A DNA stretch of 64,000 bases, from positions 186,001 to 250,000 of the forward strand of contig NZ_RSFW01000002.1 in NCBI RefSeq assembly GCF_003937825.1, given 5' to 3'. The position numbers and the translations under genes were made by a program. The stretch is from Mesobacillus subterraneus (GTDB lineage: Bacteria > Bacillota > Bacilli > Bacillales > Cytobacillaceae). This document shows, piece after piece, positions 44,301-52,990 of the stretch (within the stretch, counting starts at the first letter, position 1; each line of letters begins with the position of its first letter). The notes under the pieces are model-generated. The model did not search any database. It was not told the DNA's origin and saw only the letters and a list, made by a program, of their open reading frames with translations.

Positions 44301-44999
44301 TTAATCTATTGAGCAAAAGACTGCAGGGCAATTTTCGCAGCCGATTTCCTGGCGCAAATAATCAACATCGTGTATGATGATTTTTCCTTTTTTAATCGAA
44401 ATGATTCCTTCCCGCTTAAGGTCGTTCAGGATACGGTTTGTGCTCTCGCGGGAAGTGCCGCAGAAGTTCGCCAGTTCCTGATTCGTCAATGGCAGGTCAA
44501 TCAAGATGCCGGTATCCTTTTGGATTCCATAGCTGTTTGTCATCCGGATCAAGGTGGAGAAGAGTGCGCCTTTTTTTCCGTTCAGGACCAGGTCGCGAAA
44601 CTTTGTTTGTGTTTTGCGGAAATGGTCGCTCATCCATTTCATGAACTCAAAAGCAAGTGATGGGTTCTGGAAAATTTCCTTTTCAATGACATCTTTTCTG
44701 ATCGCGGCGATTTTCGCATCCTCAAGAATCAATGCACTCAAGAGGTATTTTGGTGCATCGGTAAATAACGTCAGCTCCCCGCAAATATCATTTTCACCAC
44801 AAATTCTTAAGGCAAGCTCGCGGCCGTCCTGGGTGACTTTGCTGATCTGGACCTTGCCGCCAAGAATCAAGTAAAGCTCCTCTGCCTCCATGCCTTCCTG
44901 GAACAGATATGAACCCTTCTTGACATGGATCGTCCGGTCGGCGAACTGGAGCAATTCTTTAATTTCAATCGAATGAGTTACTTTCGTTGTATTTGGCAT
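44301..44999 (-). CDS. fnr: Fnr-type oxygen-sensing regulator, copy 1
   Basis: A 232-residue Crp/Fnr protein. cNMP-like sensor domain (SYLFQEGMEAEELYLIL, CGENDICGELTLF), then a helix-turn-helix TNQELANFCGTSRESTNRIL. The C-terminal CENCPAVFC (Cys221, 224, 229) reproduces the C-x2-C-x4-C [4Fe-4S] ligands of B. subtilis Fnr. Start at 44999, behind AAAGGGTG. Its own promoter looks SigA-like (TTGACA-17-TAGTTA on the minus strand), with no TGTGA-N6-TCACT box. Probable activator of the seven boxes in this island. Confidence 0.88.
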   Translation of the reverse strand: MPNTTKVTHSIEIKELLQFADRTIHVKKGSYLFQEGMEAEELYLILGGKVQISKVTQDGRELALRICGENDICGELTLFTDAPKYLLSALILEDAKIAAIRKDVIEKEIFQNPSLAFEFMKWMSDHFRKTQTKFRDLVLNGKKGALFSTLIRMTNSYGIQKDTGILIDLPLTNQELANFCGTSRESTNRILNDLKREGIISIKKGKIIIHDVDYLRQEIGCENCPAVFCSID

Positions 45000-45260
45000 G
45001 GTCATCACCCTTTTACTTAGATTGGCTCTTATCTTGAAGAGCCTGGTTCCGTGACTTGATTACTGTTGTCACAATAATAACATCACGGTAGTGTTAACTA
45101 AATATTGATACAGGAACTGTCAAAATGTCGTCACAATATAAGGCTTTTTTTGTTCACAGATTTGAAACAATATTCGTCTAGTCTCATTATATCGAGTGTG
45201 AGGGGCGTTTGTTTGGCATGTTTGGAGTTATATGTGACGGTTTATTGAACAAAGAAGAGG

Positions 45261-45303
45261 TGTGAAGTTCACCACATCAAAATGTTTTCAATTTTTGTAC
45301 TAT
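45261..45303 (+). promoter_or_regulatory. Fnr-dependent promoter of the NarK-PAS gene
   Basis: TGTGA-AGTTCA-CCACA at 45261-45276 and TACTAT at 45298-45303, with the same 37-nt offset as the other sites. The remaining 45009-45260 gap holds only the predicted fnr promoter on the other strand. Confidence 0.7.
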
Positions 45304-45373
45304 TCAATTAGAAATATGGCCGTCAAATTCACTTCATCAATTCATTCCTTAAGGAAAGGGGTAATAATGAATC

Positions 45374-46873
45374 GTGAAAAACGCAAGAATCCAATTGCCG
45401 CTTCAAACGCTTAGTCTTGTTGCAGGTTTCATGGTATGGGTGATTTTATCTTCTTTGATGCCTTTCATAAAAGAAGAGATCCAACTGTCTGCCAACCAGA
45501 TTGCGATGGCAACAGCCAGCCCGGTTGTCCTTGGGTCTGTCCTGAGAATCCCAATCGGATACTGGACGAATAAATATGGAGCACGTAAACTATTTTCGGT
45601 CAGCTTTGCGTTTCTGCTGCTTCCGGTATATTTCATCAGTCTCGCCGACTCTTATCGAGATCTCCTTATAGGAGGATTGTTCATCGGTATTGCCGGGGCT
45701 GTTTTTTCGGTTGGTGTGACCTCCCTTCCGAAATACTATCCGAAGGATCGTCATGGATTTGTTAATGGAATTTATGGAGTAGGCAACCTGGGAACAGCAC
45801 TCACGACTTTTTCCGCTCCCGTTATTGCTGCCCAATATGGCTGGCAGAATACAGTTAAGCTATATATGGTCCTGCTTGTGGCCTTTGCTTTATTGAATTT
45901 CTTCTTTGGTGACAGGAAGGAACCGAAAGTTGTCACTCCTTTAGCGGAACAATTCCGGAGCGTTTATAAGAATCAAAAGCTCTGGGCGTTAAGCTTGTTC
46001 TATTTCCTCACATTTGGAGCCTTTGTTGCTTTCACGATCTATTTGCCGAACTTCCTGGTGTCACATTTTGAACTTGATAAGGTGGATGCTGGATTGCGGA
46101 CTGCGGGATTCATCGCCCTTGCTACCTTCTTCAGGCCGATTGGAGGCTGGCTGGGAGATAAATTCAATTCTTTCATCATCCTGATGTTCGTTTTCGCGGG
46201 TATGACGATTTCCGGTATTTTGTTATCTTTCATGCCTTCGCTGGCCTGGTATACTATCGGCTGCCTGGCTGTGGCAATTTCTGCGGGGATCGGGAATGGA
46301 ACAGTATTCAAGCTCGTTCCGCTTTATTTTTCAAAACAGGCCGGAATCGTCAATGGCATCGTTTCAGCAATGGGGGGATTAGGAGGCTTCTTCCCGCCGC
46401 TTATGCTGGCATTTCTGTTCAACCTTACAGGCCATTATGCGATCGGCTTCATGGCGCTCTCCCAGGTTGCGCTGGCAAGCTTGATCATTGTGATATGGAT
46501 GTACTATCAGGATAAATTAAGTCTTGCGGCCAAGGTCATGGACCATACGATCGAAGGAATCATGATCACAGATGTGAAATGGACGATTCAACATGTGAAT
46601 CCTGCATTCACCACAGTGACAGGCTATAGTGCAGAAGAGGTGATCGGGAAAAACCCGAGGATCCTGCGTTCTGGCAGGCACGGCGAGGATTTTTACAGAG
46701 AGATGTGGAAATCGATTAAGGAAAAGGGTTTCTGGCAAGGCGAAATCTGGAACAGGAAGAAAAATGGACAAATTTACGCTGAATGGCTGACCATCAGCCC
46801 TGTAAAAAACGAAGCAGGTGAAATCAAGAACTTCGTTGGCATGTTCAGTGAAATGAACCAGAAAGCCAAATAA
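45374..46873 (+). CDS. narK: NarK-type nitrate/nitrite transporter with C-terminal PAS domain
   Basis: A 499-residue fusion. Residues 1-385 are an MFS transporter with NarK/NasA features: SLVAGFMVWVILSSLMPFI, GTALTTFSAPV, GGWLGDKF and AMGGLGGFFPPLML (second nitrate signature). Residues about 392-497 are a PAS/PAC domain (TIEGIMITDVKWTIQHVNPAF, NGQIYAEWLTISPV). The ordinary NarK ends before this domain. The start is GTG 45374; a better-spaced ATG at 45367 opens a 15-codon overlapping frame. Nitrate import or nitrite export under low oxygen is expected; the PAS role is unknown. Confidence 0.85.
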   Translation: MKNARIQLPLQTLSLVAGFMVWVILSSLMPFIKEEIQLSANQIAMATASPVVLGSVLRIPIGYWTNKYGARKLFSVSFAFLLLPVYFISLADSYRDLLIGGLFIGIAGAVFSVGVTSLPKYYPKDRHGFVNGIYGVGNLGTALTTFSAPVIAAQYGWQNTVKLYMVLLVAFALLNFFFGDRKEPKVVTPLAEQFRSVYKNQKLWALSLFYFLTFGAFVAFTIYLPNFLVSHFELDKVDAGLRTAGFIALATFFRPIGGWLGDKFNSFIILMFVFAGMTISGILLSFMPSLAWYTIGCLAVAISAGIGNGTVFKLVPLYFSKQAGIVNGIVSAMGGLGGFFPPLMLAFLFNLTGHYAIGFMALSQVALASLIIVIWMYYQDKLSLAAKVMDHTIEGIMITDVKWTIQHVNPAFTTVTGYSAEEVIGKNPRILRSGRHGEDFYREMWKSIKEKGFWQGEIWNRKKNGQIYAEWLTISPVKNEAGEIKNFVGMFSEMNQKAK

Positions 46874-46885
46874 GCTTTATTTTGG

Positions 46886-46916
46886 AACTGCATCATTGAC
46901 GTGATGCAGTTCTTTG
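46886..46916 (+). terminator. Intrinsic terminator after narK-PAS
   Basis: AACTGCATCA / TGATGCAGTT stem with 6-nt loop and CTTTGTTTA tail. Confidence 0.75.
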
Positions 46917-47125
46917 TTTAAACTCTTTTCGGTAACGAGGATGCTTGCACGACATTAGCCGATTACATTATCGTACACGCACATGTTCTGATAGAAGCAG
47001 CTAAGGAGAATTTTATGACAACATCGTGACAATTCTTGATAAAAACACTGTCTTGGCAGTTTTTATGTTGTAATATAGATATAAGGATACAATCTACTAT
47101 TTAAATAGAGGGCTATTGATGTTAC

Positions 47126-47168
47126 TGTGAGAATATTAACAGTTAACAACGTTTCTTGCTGATACAAT
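47126..47168 (+). promoter_or_regulatory. Fnr-dependent promoter of moaA
   Basis: TGTGA-GAATAT-TAACA at 47126-47141 and TACAAT at 47163-47168, 37-nt offset. The rest of the 330-bp gap is AT-rich; I saw no molybdenum cofactor riboswitch motif. Confidence 0.6.
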
Positions 47169-47206
47169 GTCAATAATCATAACTTCTATAATTGGAGTTG
47201 ACACAG

Positions 47207-48223
47207 ATGGTAAAAAACATAATCAAAGATAATTTGAATAGACCACTCCGCGATTTGCGAATTTCTGTTATAGATCGCTGTAATTTCCGCTGCCAGTACT
47301 GCATGCCTGCAGATATTTTTGGTCCTGACTTCGCTTTCCTTCCAAAAAGCGAGCTGTTGTCATATGAGGAAATCGAACGCCTGGCAAGAATATTCATAGA
47401 ATTAGGCGTGGAAAAAATCAGGCTCACAGGCGGCGAACCATTGATGCGCAAAGATTTACCAATTCTTGTGAAAAAGCTGAACGAAATCGAAGGCCTGAAG
47501 GATATCGCGTTGACAACGAATGGTGTACTTCTTCCAAAGCATGCGGAACAGTTACGAGCAGCAGGTTTGAAGAGAGTGAATATCAGCCTCGACAGCTTGA
47601 AGGATGAGCTGTTTGGCGAAATCAACGGCCGAAATGTCGGTGTCGGTCCCGTCCTTGAAGGAATCAAAGCGGCAAAAAAGGCAGGGCTAGGCGTCAAAAT
47701 CAACATGGTCGTCAAAAAAGGTCTCAATGACAGCGAGATTCTGCCAATGGCTGAATTCTGCAAGAATGAAGGCCTAGAGCTTCGATACATCGAATACATG
47801 GATGTAGGCAGCACGAATGGCTGGAAAATGGATGATGTCATAACGAAAAAACAAATCTTTGATATGCTTCAGGAACAATTTGAACTTGAACCAGTTGATC
47901 CCGAATACTTTGGTGAGGTCGCAAAGAAATACAGATATAAAGGAACTCATATCAATGTTGGCTTCATCTCCTCCGTATCCGAATCATTCTGTTCAAGCTG
48001 CACAAGATCTCGCTTATCGGCGAACGGCCAGATTTTCACCTGCCTGTTCAATGGAAATGGCCATGATATCCGTGATTTCGTACGTGCAGGCGCGACAGAT
48101 GATGAAATCCGCCAGCGGATCACCGATATTTGGAACCACCGTACAGACCGGTATTCTGATGAAAGAACAGCTGAAACAGTCGCAAACAGAAAGAAAATTG
48201 AAATGTCCTATATCGGCGGTTAA
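47207..48223 (+). CDS. moaA: GTP 3',8-cyclase MoaA
   Basis: A 338-residue radical SAM enzyme of molybdenum cofactor synthesis. N-terminal cluster [11 protein letters not shown] strand LTGGEPLMR, and C-terminal cluster [20 protein letters not shown]. MoaA converts GTP to 3',8-cyclo-dihydro-GTP with MoaC. ATG 47207 follows GGAG; an in-frame TTG at 47192 is less well placed. moaC, moaD and moaE are not in the window. Confidence 0.92.
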   Translation: MVKNIIKDNLNRPLRDLRISVIDRCNFRCQYCMPADIFGPDFAFLPKSELLSYEEIERLARIFIELGVEKIRLTGGEPLMRKDLPILVKKLNEIEGLKDIALTTNGVLLPKHAEQLRAAGLKRVNISLDSLKDELFGEINGRNVGVGPVLEGIKAAKKAGLGVKINMVVKKGLNDSEILPMAEFCKNEGLELRYIEYMDVGSTNGWKMDDVITKKQIFDMLQEQFELEPVDPEYFGEVAKKYRYKGTHINVGFISSVSESFCSSCTRSRLSANGQIFTCLFNGNGHDIRDFVRAGATDDEIRQRITDIWNHRTDRYSDERTAETVANRKKIEMSYIGG

Positions 48224-48247
48224 AGACTCCTTCGGGGGTCTTTTTTG
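48222..48247 (+). terminator. Intrinsic terminator after moaA
   Basis: AAAGACTCC / GGGGTCTTT stem with a short loop and TTTTTT tail. Confidence 0.75.
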
Positions 48248-48291
48248 GTGGCAGCGTGTTTAGCCAAACGAATGAGCGTTATCTTTTGACT

Positions 48292-48341
48292 TGGTCGATA
48301 TTTCGAAAATGTGGCCGATATAATTCAAAATTAGCCGATAA
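48292..48341. repeat. Short array of GGYCGATA repeats, 20-bp period
   Basis: Cores GGTCGATA, GGCCGATA and AGCCGATA end at 48300, 48320 and 48340, each followed by an AT-rich spacer (TTTCGAAAATGT, TAATTCAAAATT). It lies between the moaA terminator and the cardiolipin synthase gene. Confidence 0.6.
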
Positions 48342-48467
48342 TGAGGCATGTCCTGACGATTGAATCTGATAAATCATCTGCCCCTGCCAATTTGGGCATA
48401 CTATGTTTCCGACTGATGGGAATATGGGTATATGATTATCTACTATAACTTTGTTGGAGAATGCCTG

Positions 48468-49979
48468 ATGATAAAAAGAAGAATTGAATTTTTATTTGTT
48501 TTCATTTTGATTGCTTGTGTTTACCTCGTTTTCTTTACGAGCTACAGTCAGTATGTCAAAGGCGCGGCGATCATCACTTATGGTGTCATCATCCTGATCA
48601 GCATGTATTCGTTGATGCTTGAAAACCGCTCTGCCCAGCACACGCTGATGTGGATGTACGTGATGGTTCTTTTTCCAGTGGTCGGATATTTCTTTTATTT
48701 GTTTTCCGGCCAGCTGTATCTGAAAGGTTATCTATATAAGAGCAAGCGGACGCGTGACCGCGATGAATGGGAAAGAATAATGAGGAAGGAAGAATCGAGG
48801 GATCTTTCTTTTCTAATCGAGAACCAGCTATGCTTTGCCCAGTATGCGAAGAATGCGTCCCTGACTCCCATTACGACAGCTTCGAAGGCCAAAATTCTCA
48901 AAAATGGAGAAGAGACATTTTCCGAAATCAAACGGAAGCTGCGGGAAGCAGAGGAATTCATTCATATGGAATATTATATTTTCCGCTCAGACAGGCTTGG
49001 ACGTGAAATCATTGAAATCCTGATTGAGAAAGCACAGCAGGGAGTAGAAGTACTGTTTCTGTTCGATGCGGCTGGAAGCATGAAGCTGGCGGCGAAGGAA
49101 CTAAAGGATATGCAGGATGCGGGGATTAAAGCCATGCCTTTTTCTCCATTGAAGTATGGATTTTTCAACCAAAAATTTAATTTCCGCAATCATCGCAAGA
49201 TTATCATCATCGACGGGGAAATTGGGTTCGTCGGCGGTTTGAATGTAGGGGTGGAATACCTCGGGGAAGATGAGAAATTCGGATTCTGGCGTGATACGCA
49301 TATGGTGCTTACTGGTGAGGCTGTGTATACACTTCACAATGTCTTCCTGCTTGATTGGGAATATGTTAGTGGTGAAAAGGTTCTGGAAAATCACCGTGCG
49401 GTAAAAGAACCGAAAGAGGAGGACGAACTGGATGGAGCCATCCAGGTTGTTGCCAGCGGACCTGATACACAGCAGGGAATCATGAGCGATTTTTACTATA
49501 CGATGATGTCCTGTGCGACAAAGTCCATCTGGATTGCTACCCCATATTTTGTGCCGGATGAAGCGATCCGTACAGCACTCCGCGTGGCTGCAGCCAAAGG
49601 TATCGAGGTCAGGATCATGGTTCCGGAAATCAATGACAGTTATCTGACCCAGTATGCCAGCCGCTCTTATTTTTCAGAGCTGCTGCGGAACGGCGCTGAG
49701 ATCTACTCATATAAGAAAGGTTTCTTGCACCAGAAAGTCATTATTGTCGATGGAAACATCGCTTCAATTGGAACAGCCAACATGGATATGCGGAGCTTCC
49801 ACTTGAATTTTGAAGTGAATGTCTTCCTGTTTGGCACCAGTTCCATCAGGGATCTTGTCGCCCATTATGAAGAGGATATGGAAGATTCGGAAAAAATCAG
49901 CCCCGTCCAATATTACAAACGCGGATTTTGGGAGAGATCTAAAGAATCATTTGCCCGCCTTTTCTCAGGTGTATTATAG
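48468..49979 (+). CDS. cls: Cardiolipin synthase (YwiE-like)
   Basis: A 503-residue phospholipase D superfamily enzyme. Two N-terminal TM helices (FLFVFILIACVYLVFF and AAIITYGVIILISMYSLM), then two HKD motifs: NHRKIIIIDGEIGFVGG and LHQKVIIVDGNIASIGTAN. Joins two phosphatidylglycerols to cardiolipin. ATG 48468 follows TTGGAGA. In B. subtilis the paralogue ywiE also sits next to nar genes, which supports that assignment; no Fnr box was found before this gene. Confidence 0.88.
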   Translation: MIKRRIEFLFVFILIACVYLVFFTSYSQYVKGAAIITYGVIILISMYSLMLENRSAQHTLMWMYVMVLFPVVGYFFYLFSGQLYLKGYLYKSKRTRDRDEWERIMRKEESRDLSFLIENQLCFAQYAKNASLTPITTASKAKILKNGEETFSEIKRKLREAEEFIHMEYYIFRSDRLGREIIEILIEKAQQGVEVLFLFDAAGSMKLAAKELKDMQDAGIKAMPFSPLKYGFFNQKFNFRNHRKIIIIDGEIGFVGGLNVGVEYLGEDEKFGFWRDTHMVLTGEAVYTLHNVFLLDWEYVSGEKVLENHRAVKEPKEEDELDGAIQVVASGPDTQQGIMSDFYYTMMSCATKSIWIATPYFVPDEAIRTALRVAAAKGIEVRIMVPEINDSYLTQYASRSYFSELLRNGAEIYSYKKGFLHQKVIIVDGNIASIGTANMDMRSFHLNFEVNVFLFGTSSIRDLVAHYEEDMEDSEKISPVQYYKRGFWERSKESFARLFSGVL

Positions 49980-50096
49980 TTGTCTCTATTCAAAGGAAAA
50001 TGACTCAATCGGACAAGAACTGTTGAGGAATCAAAACTGAATGCCAGAGGAATGGAAATCAACGGACTATTTTTACAAGCCACTATAAGAAAACAA

Positions 50097-50138
50097 GAGG
50101 GTGCCCAAAAGTTCTACCTTTCGGGCACCCTCATTTTC
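50097..50138. terminator. Bidirectional terminator between cls and ric
   Basis: GAGGGTGCCC / GGGCACCCTC perfect 10-bp stem with ATTTTC tail. Confidence 0.85.
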
Positions 50139-50143
50139 TTGAA

Positions 50144-50842
50144 TTATGCAATATACCTCGGGAACAGGATATTGTTTTCCAGATGTACATGCATGAATGT
50201 ATGGGATTCCAGTGCTTCCAGACGCTTGTACACCAGGCGGTATGTTCCGCAAGCATCCAGCGGCGGATTAAAGTCAGCGGTAATTTCTCGCAACTCTTTG
50301 AGAATGGAGCCGGCATGGTCATGTTCTTTTTCCAGTTCTGCAATTTCAGCCAATATCTCTGAACGCTTTCCTTCACTTGCTGAATCCAGTTCAAGAAGCA
50401 GAGGGAACACCGTTGCCTCTTCTTTTGCTGTATGCTCAAGCAATTCCTTCTTTAATTCATAGAACAGCTCATATACCTTTAATAGTTCTTCATGACGGTC
50501 GCCATGGACCTTCGCAACTTTGGTCACATAAGGACTGAGCATCGTCAATTCTTCTTCCAGTTCGCGGTGGTACTTATTCTTGATATGCTCGATCAATTCT
50601 TCAGACCCAGTTTCTGTCCAGACTTCCATGTTTTCAGCAGTACCATTATGCTTCTTGTAAAGCTCTTCAAGCTCAGCCATGATTGCGGGTACATCCAGGT
50701 TCTGTTCTCCTGCAGCTTCGGAGAGGGGACGATTGCCTCCACAGCAGAAATCGAGTCTGTTTTTCTTGAATAAATCACTAGATTGCGGGAATATATTGAC
50801 AATATCTTTAACTAAAGAATTTTGATCAAAAGGCATGTTCAT
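50144..50842 (-). CDS. ric: Iron-sulfur cluster repair di-iron protein RIC/ScdA
   Basis: A 232-residue protein. N-terminal ScdA domain with LDFCCGGNRPL. The hemerythrin-like domain has di-iron ligands in KYHRELEEEL, HGDRHEELL, HTAKEEATVFPLL, KEHDHAGSIL and HVHLENNILFPR. Repairs Fe-S clusters after NO or oxidative damage. ATG 50842 lies eight bases after TTGGAGG. A clear Fnr-box promoter lies upstream on the same strand, matching a role in nitrate/NO respiration. Confidence 0.9.
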   Translation of the reverse strand: MNMPFDQNSLVKDIVNIFPQSSDLFKKNRLDFCCGGNRPLSEAAGEQNLDVPAIMAELEELYKKHNGTAENMEVWTETGSEELIEHIKNKYHRELEEELTMLSPYVTKVAKVHGDRHEELLKVYELFYELKKELLEHTAKEEATVFPLLLELDSASEGKRSEILAEIAELEKEHDHAGSILKELREITADFNPPLDACGTYRLVYKRLEALESHTFMHVHLENNILFPRYIA

Positions 50843-50885
50843 GTAAAAAACCTCCAATGATTTGTTTAGTACTGTTTACATACTC

Positions 50886-50928
50886 ATCATAAAGGAAATG
50901 GTTTTACTACTTGGTGATGTGCATCACA
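50886..50928 (-). promoter_or_regulatory. Fnr-dependent promoter of ric
   Basis: On the minus strand TGTGA-TGCACA-TCACC (50928-50913) and TATGAT (50891-50886), with the 37-nt offset seen at the other sites. Confidence 0.75.
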
Positions 50929-50975
50929 CTTCACAAAAAATCTACATATTTTCCCTCGTTTTTATGAGAGAATAC

Positions 50976-51018
50976 TGTGAGGTTTGTTATGTTACCGATT
51001 TTACATTACTCTTATAAT
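50976..51018 (+). promoter_or_regulatory. Probable Fnr-dependent promoter of moeA
   Basis: TGTGA-GGTTTG-TTATG at 50976-50991 and TATAAT at 51013-51018. Left half perfect, right half weak, but the 37-nt offset is exact. Confidence 0.5.
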
Positions 51019-51065
51019 GAAAAAGGGTAATCCTAGAAGTTAAGCGTGTAATAGGAGCTGATTAT

Positions 51066-52331
51066 ATGTTAGAGAAAAGAAACCCTATTCCAATTGGAGA
51101 GGCAGTAAAAAGAGTGATGGAGCACAAGAAGCAGGGCTCCACTGAATATGTTTCGATCAACGAAAGCTACGGCAGATATCTTTCTGAGGACCTGAAGGCA
51201 ACAAGTGATGTCCCTCATTTTGACAGAGCGCCGTATGATGGATATGCAATCCGTTCAATCGACACCGAGGCAGCTTCACAATCAAATGCAGTTGAATTTG
51301 AAGTAGTGGACCACATTGGGGCCGGAATGCTGACTGATAAGGAGCTTGGCCCGTTCCAGACAGTCCGCATCATGACAGGGGCACAGATGCCTGTCGGCGC
51401 CGATTCGGTGGTCATGCTTGAATTGGCCAGTGAAGTGGAGCGCGCCGGAAAAAAATATATGGAAACAAAGCGGAAGCATAAACAAGGCGAGAATGTATCC
51501 TACCGCGGCGAAGATGCAAAAGAAGGGGAAGTCCTGGTTAAAAAAGGGACGTTCATCAACCCGGGCATCCAAGCCATGCTTGCGACATTCGGATATGCGA
51601 GAGTTCCTGTTGCCAGGAAGCCGGTGATTGGCCTTTATGCGACGGGTACGGAACTGCTCGATGTCCATGAGCCGTTAGAACCCGGGAAAATCCGCAACAG
51701 CAACTCGTACATGATTTCAGCACAGATTCTCAGAGCTGGAGCGGATGTGAAATACTTTGGCCAGCTTCCTGATGATTTCGATACTTGCTTCGAAGCAGTG
51801 AGCAAGGCAATTGAGGAAGTCGACTTGTTCATCACGACTGGCGGGGTTTCGGTCGGAGACTATGACTATCTTCCGGAGATCTATGCAAAGCTTGGAGCTG
51901 AAGTCCTGTTCAATAAAGTAGCCATGAGACCTGGCAGCGTCACAACAGTGGCCCAGTTTGACGGCAAGCTGTTATTCGGCCTTTCCGGCAATCCTTCAGC
52001 CTGCTATGTGGGCTTCGAACTGTTCGCCCGACCAATCATCAGGACCATGCTCTTTACCCAACAGCCTCATCTGCGGAAGGAAAAAGCGATCCTGGATGCG
52101 AACTTCCCAAAAGCAAATCCATTTACCAGATTCGTCAGGAGCGCCCTGGCCATTCAGGATGGAAAACTCGTTGTAACGCCTAGCGGACTTGATAAATCTA
52201 ACATCATCATGAGCCTTGCGGGTGCAAATTCTCTCATGATTCTCCCTGGCGGCACTCGTGGTTTTGAAGAAGGAACGGAAGTGGAAGTGCTGATGCTGGA
52301 AGACCATGTGGGCAGTGATTGGCCTTGGTAA
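51066..52331 (+). CDS. moeA: Molybdopterin molybdenumtransferase MoeA
   Basis: A 421-residue MoeA. FDRAPYDGYAIRS, VRIMTGAQMPVGADSVVMLE, LYATGTELLDVHEPL, FITTGGVSVGDYDYLPE and LFGLSGNPSACYVGFELF are the ordered family motifs. Inserts molybdate into adenylated molybdopterin. Ends inside the start of mobB (13-nt overlap), so the two are coupled. Confidence 0.92.
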   Translation: MLEKRNPIPIGEAVKRVMEHKKQGSTEYVSINESYGRYLSEDLKATSDVPHFDRAPYDGYAIRSIDTEAASQSNAVEFEVVDHIGAGMLTDKELGPFQTVRIMTGAQMPVGADSVVMLELASEVERAGKKYMETKRKHKQGENVSYRGEDAKEGEVLVKKGTFINPGIQAMLATFGYARVPVARKPVIGLYATGTELLDVHEPLEPGKIRNSNSYMISAQILRAGADVKYFGQLPDDFDTCFEAVSKAIEEVDLFITTGGVSVGDYDYLPEIYAKLGAEVLFNKVAMRPGSVTTVAQFDGKLLFGLSGNPSACYVGFELFARPIIRTMLFTQQPHLRKEKAILDANFPKANPFTRFVRSALAIQDGKLVVTPSGLDKSNIIMSLAGANSLMILPGGTRGFEEGTEVEVLMLEDHVGSDWPW

Positions 52332-52846
52332 AGCCCGTTCTTTTCCAGATTGCAGGCTATCAGAATAGCGGGAAAACGACCCTTGTCACCACACTGATTG
52401 AACACCTGTCTGCGACAGGATTGAAAATTGCGACGGTGAAGCACCATGGACATGGTGGAAAGCCGGATATTCTGGAATCCAAGGATTCAGGGCGCCATAT
52501 TAAAGCGGGCGCTGCAGTCTCCCTTGTAGAAGGGGGAGGCCGAATCATCATCCAGGCTGAAAATGGCCTATGGACGCTTGCTGAAGAGATTGAGATTCTC
52601 TCCTCCTTCAAGACGGATCTGATTTTGATTGAGGGGTACAAAAACGAGCCATACCCGAAAGCGGTCATCCTTCGTGACGAAGCTGATTTGGAGCTTTTGG
52701 AAAGGCTCCAACATACCAAGGTTATATTTTGCCGTGACCAAGAGCTTGTAAATCAGCTGCAGCATCTGGATCTTCCGGTGTTTAACACGGATGATCCAAA
52801 CGGACTCAAGTGGATTACTGCCTATATTGAAAATCAAAATAGGTGA
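52319..52846 (+). CDS. mobB: Molybdopterin-guanine dinucleotide biosynthesis protein MobB
   Basis: A 175-residue GTP-binding protein. Walker A IAGYQNSGKTTLV, VKHHGHGG, ILIEGYKNEPYPKAVILR. Assists MobA in forming the guanine-dinucleotide cofactor used by respiratory nitrate reductases. TTG start at 52319 (M-A-L-V-K-P) fits family N-termini; the ribosome site is weak, consistent with coupling to moeA. Confidence 0.88.
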   Translation: MALVKPVLFQIAGYQNSGKTTLVTTLIEHLSATGLKIATVKHHGHGGKPDILESKDSGRHIKAGAAVSLVEGGGRIIIQAENGLWTLAEEIEILSSFKTDLILIEGYKNEPYPKAVILRDEADLELLERLQHTKVIFCRDQELVNQLQHLDLPVFNTDDPNGLKWITAYIENQNR

Positions 52847-52903
52847 TAAACCCCAAATTCGTTCGAAAAAAAGCCAGGAAAAGTTCTTAAATTAGACATA
52901 TTC

Positions 52904-52946
52904 GGCGACTTTTATCACTGTCACATCACACTTGCCCAGTTAGAAT
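52904..52946 (+). promoter_or_regulatory. Probable Fnr-dependent promoter of the NarI-like gene
   Basis: GGCGA-CTTTTA-TCACT at 52904-52919 and TAGAAT at 52941-52946, 37-nt offset. Right half good, left half degenerate. Confidence 0.5.
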
Positions 52947-52990
52947 GTTAATGGGGTTGATGTTTGTTAGATACGTGTGAGGTGAGAGCG

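Noticed and set aside
46912-47206. Molybdenum cofactor riboswitch before moaA
   Set aside because: No conserved Moco-motif blocks found by eye; an Fnr-type promoter explains regulation.
47170-47841. 223-codon open frame on the minus strand opposite moaA
   Set aside because: Ser/Phe-rich composition with no family motif; it is the antisense shadow of moaA, which has both complete Fe-S motifs.
48362-48404. Fnr box before the cardiolipin synthase gene
   Set aside because: A TACTAT -10 is present at 48399, but the sequence at the 37-nt offset has no TGTGA/TCAC similarity.
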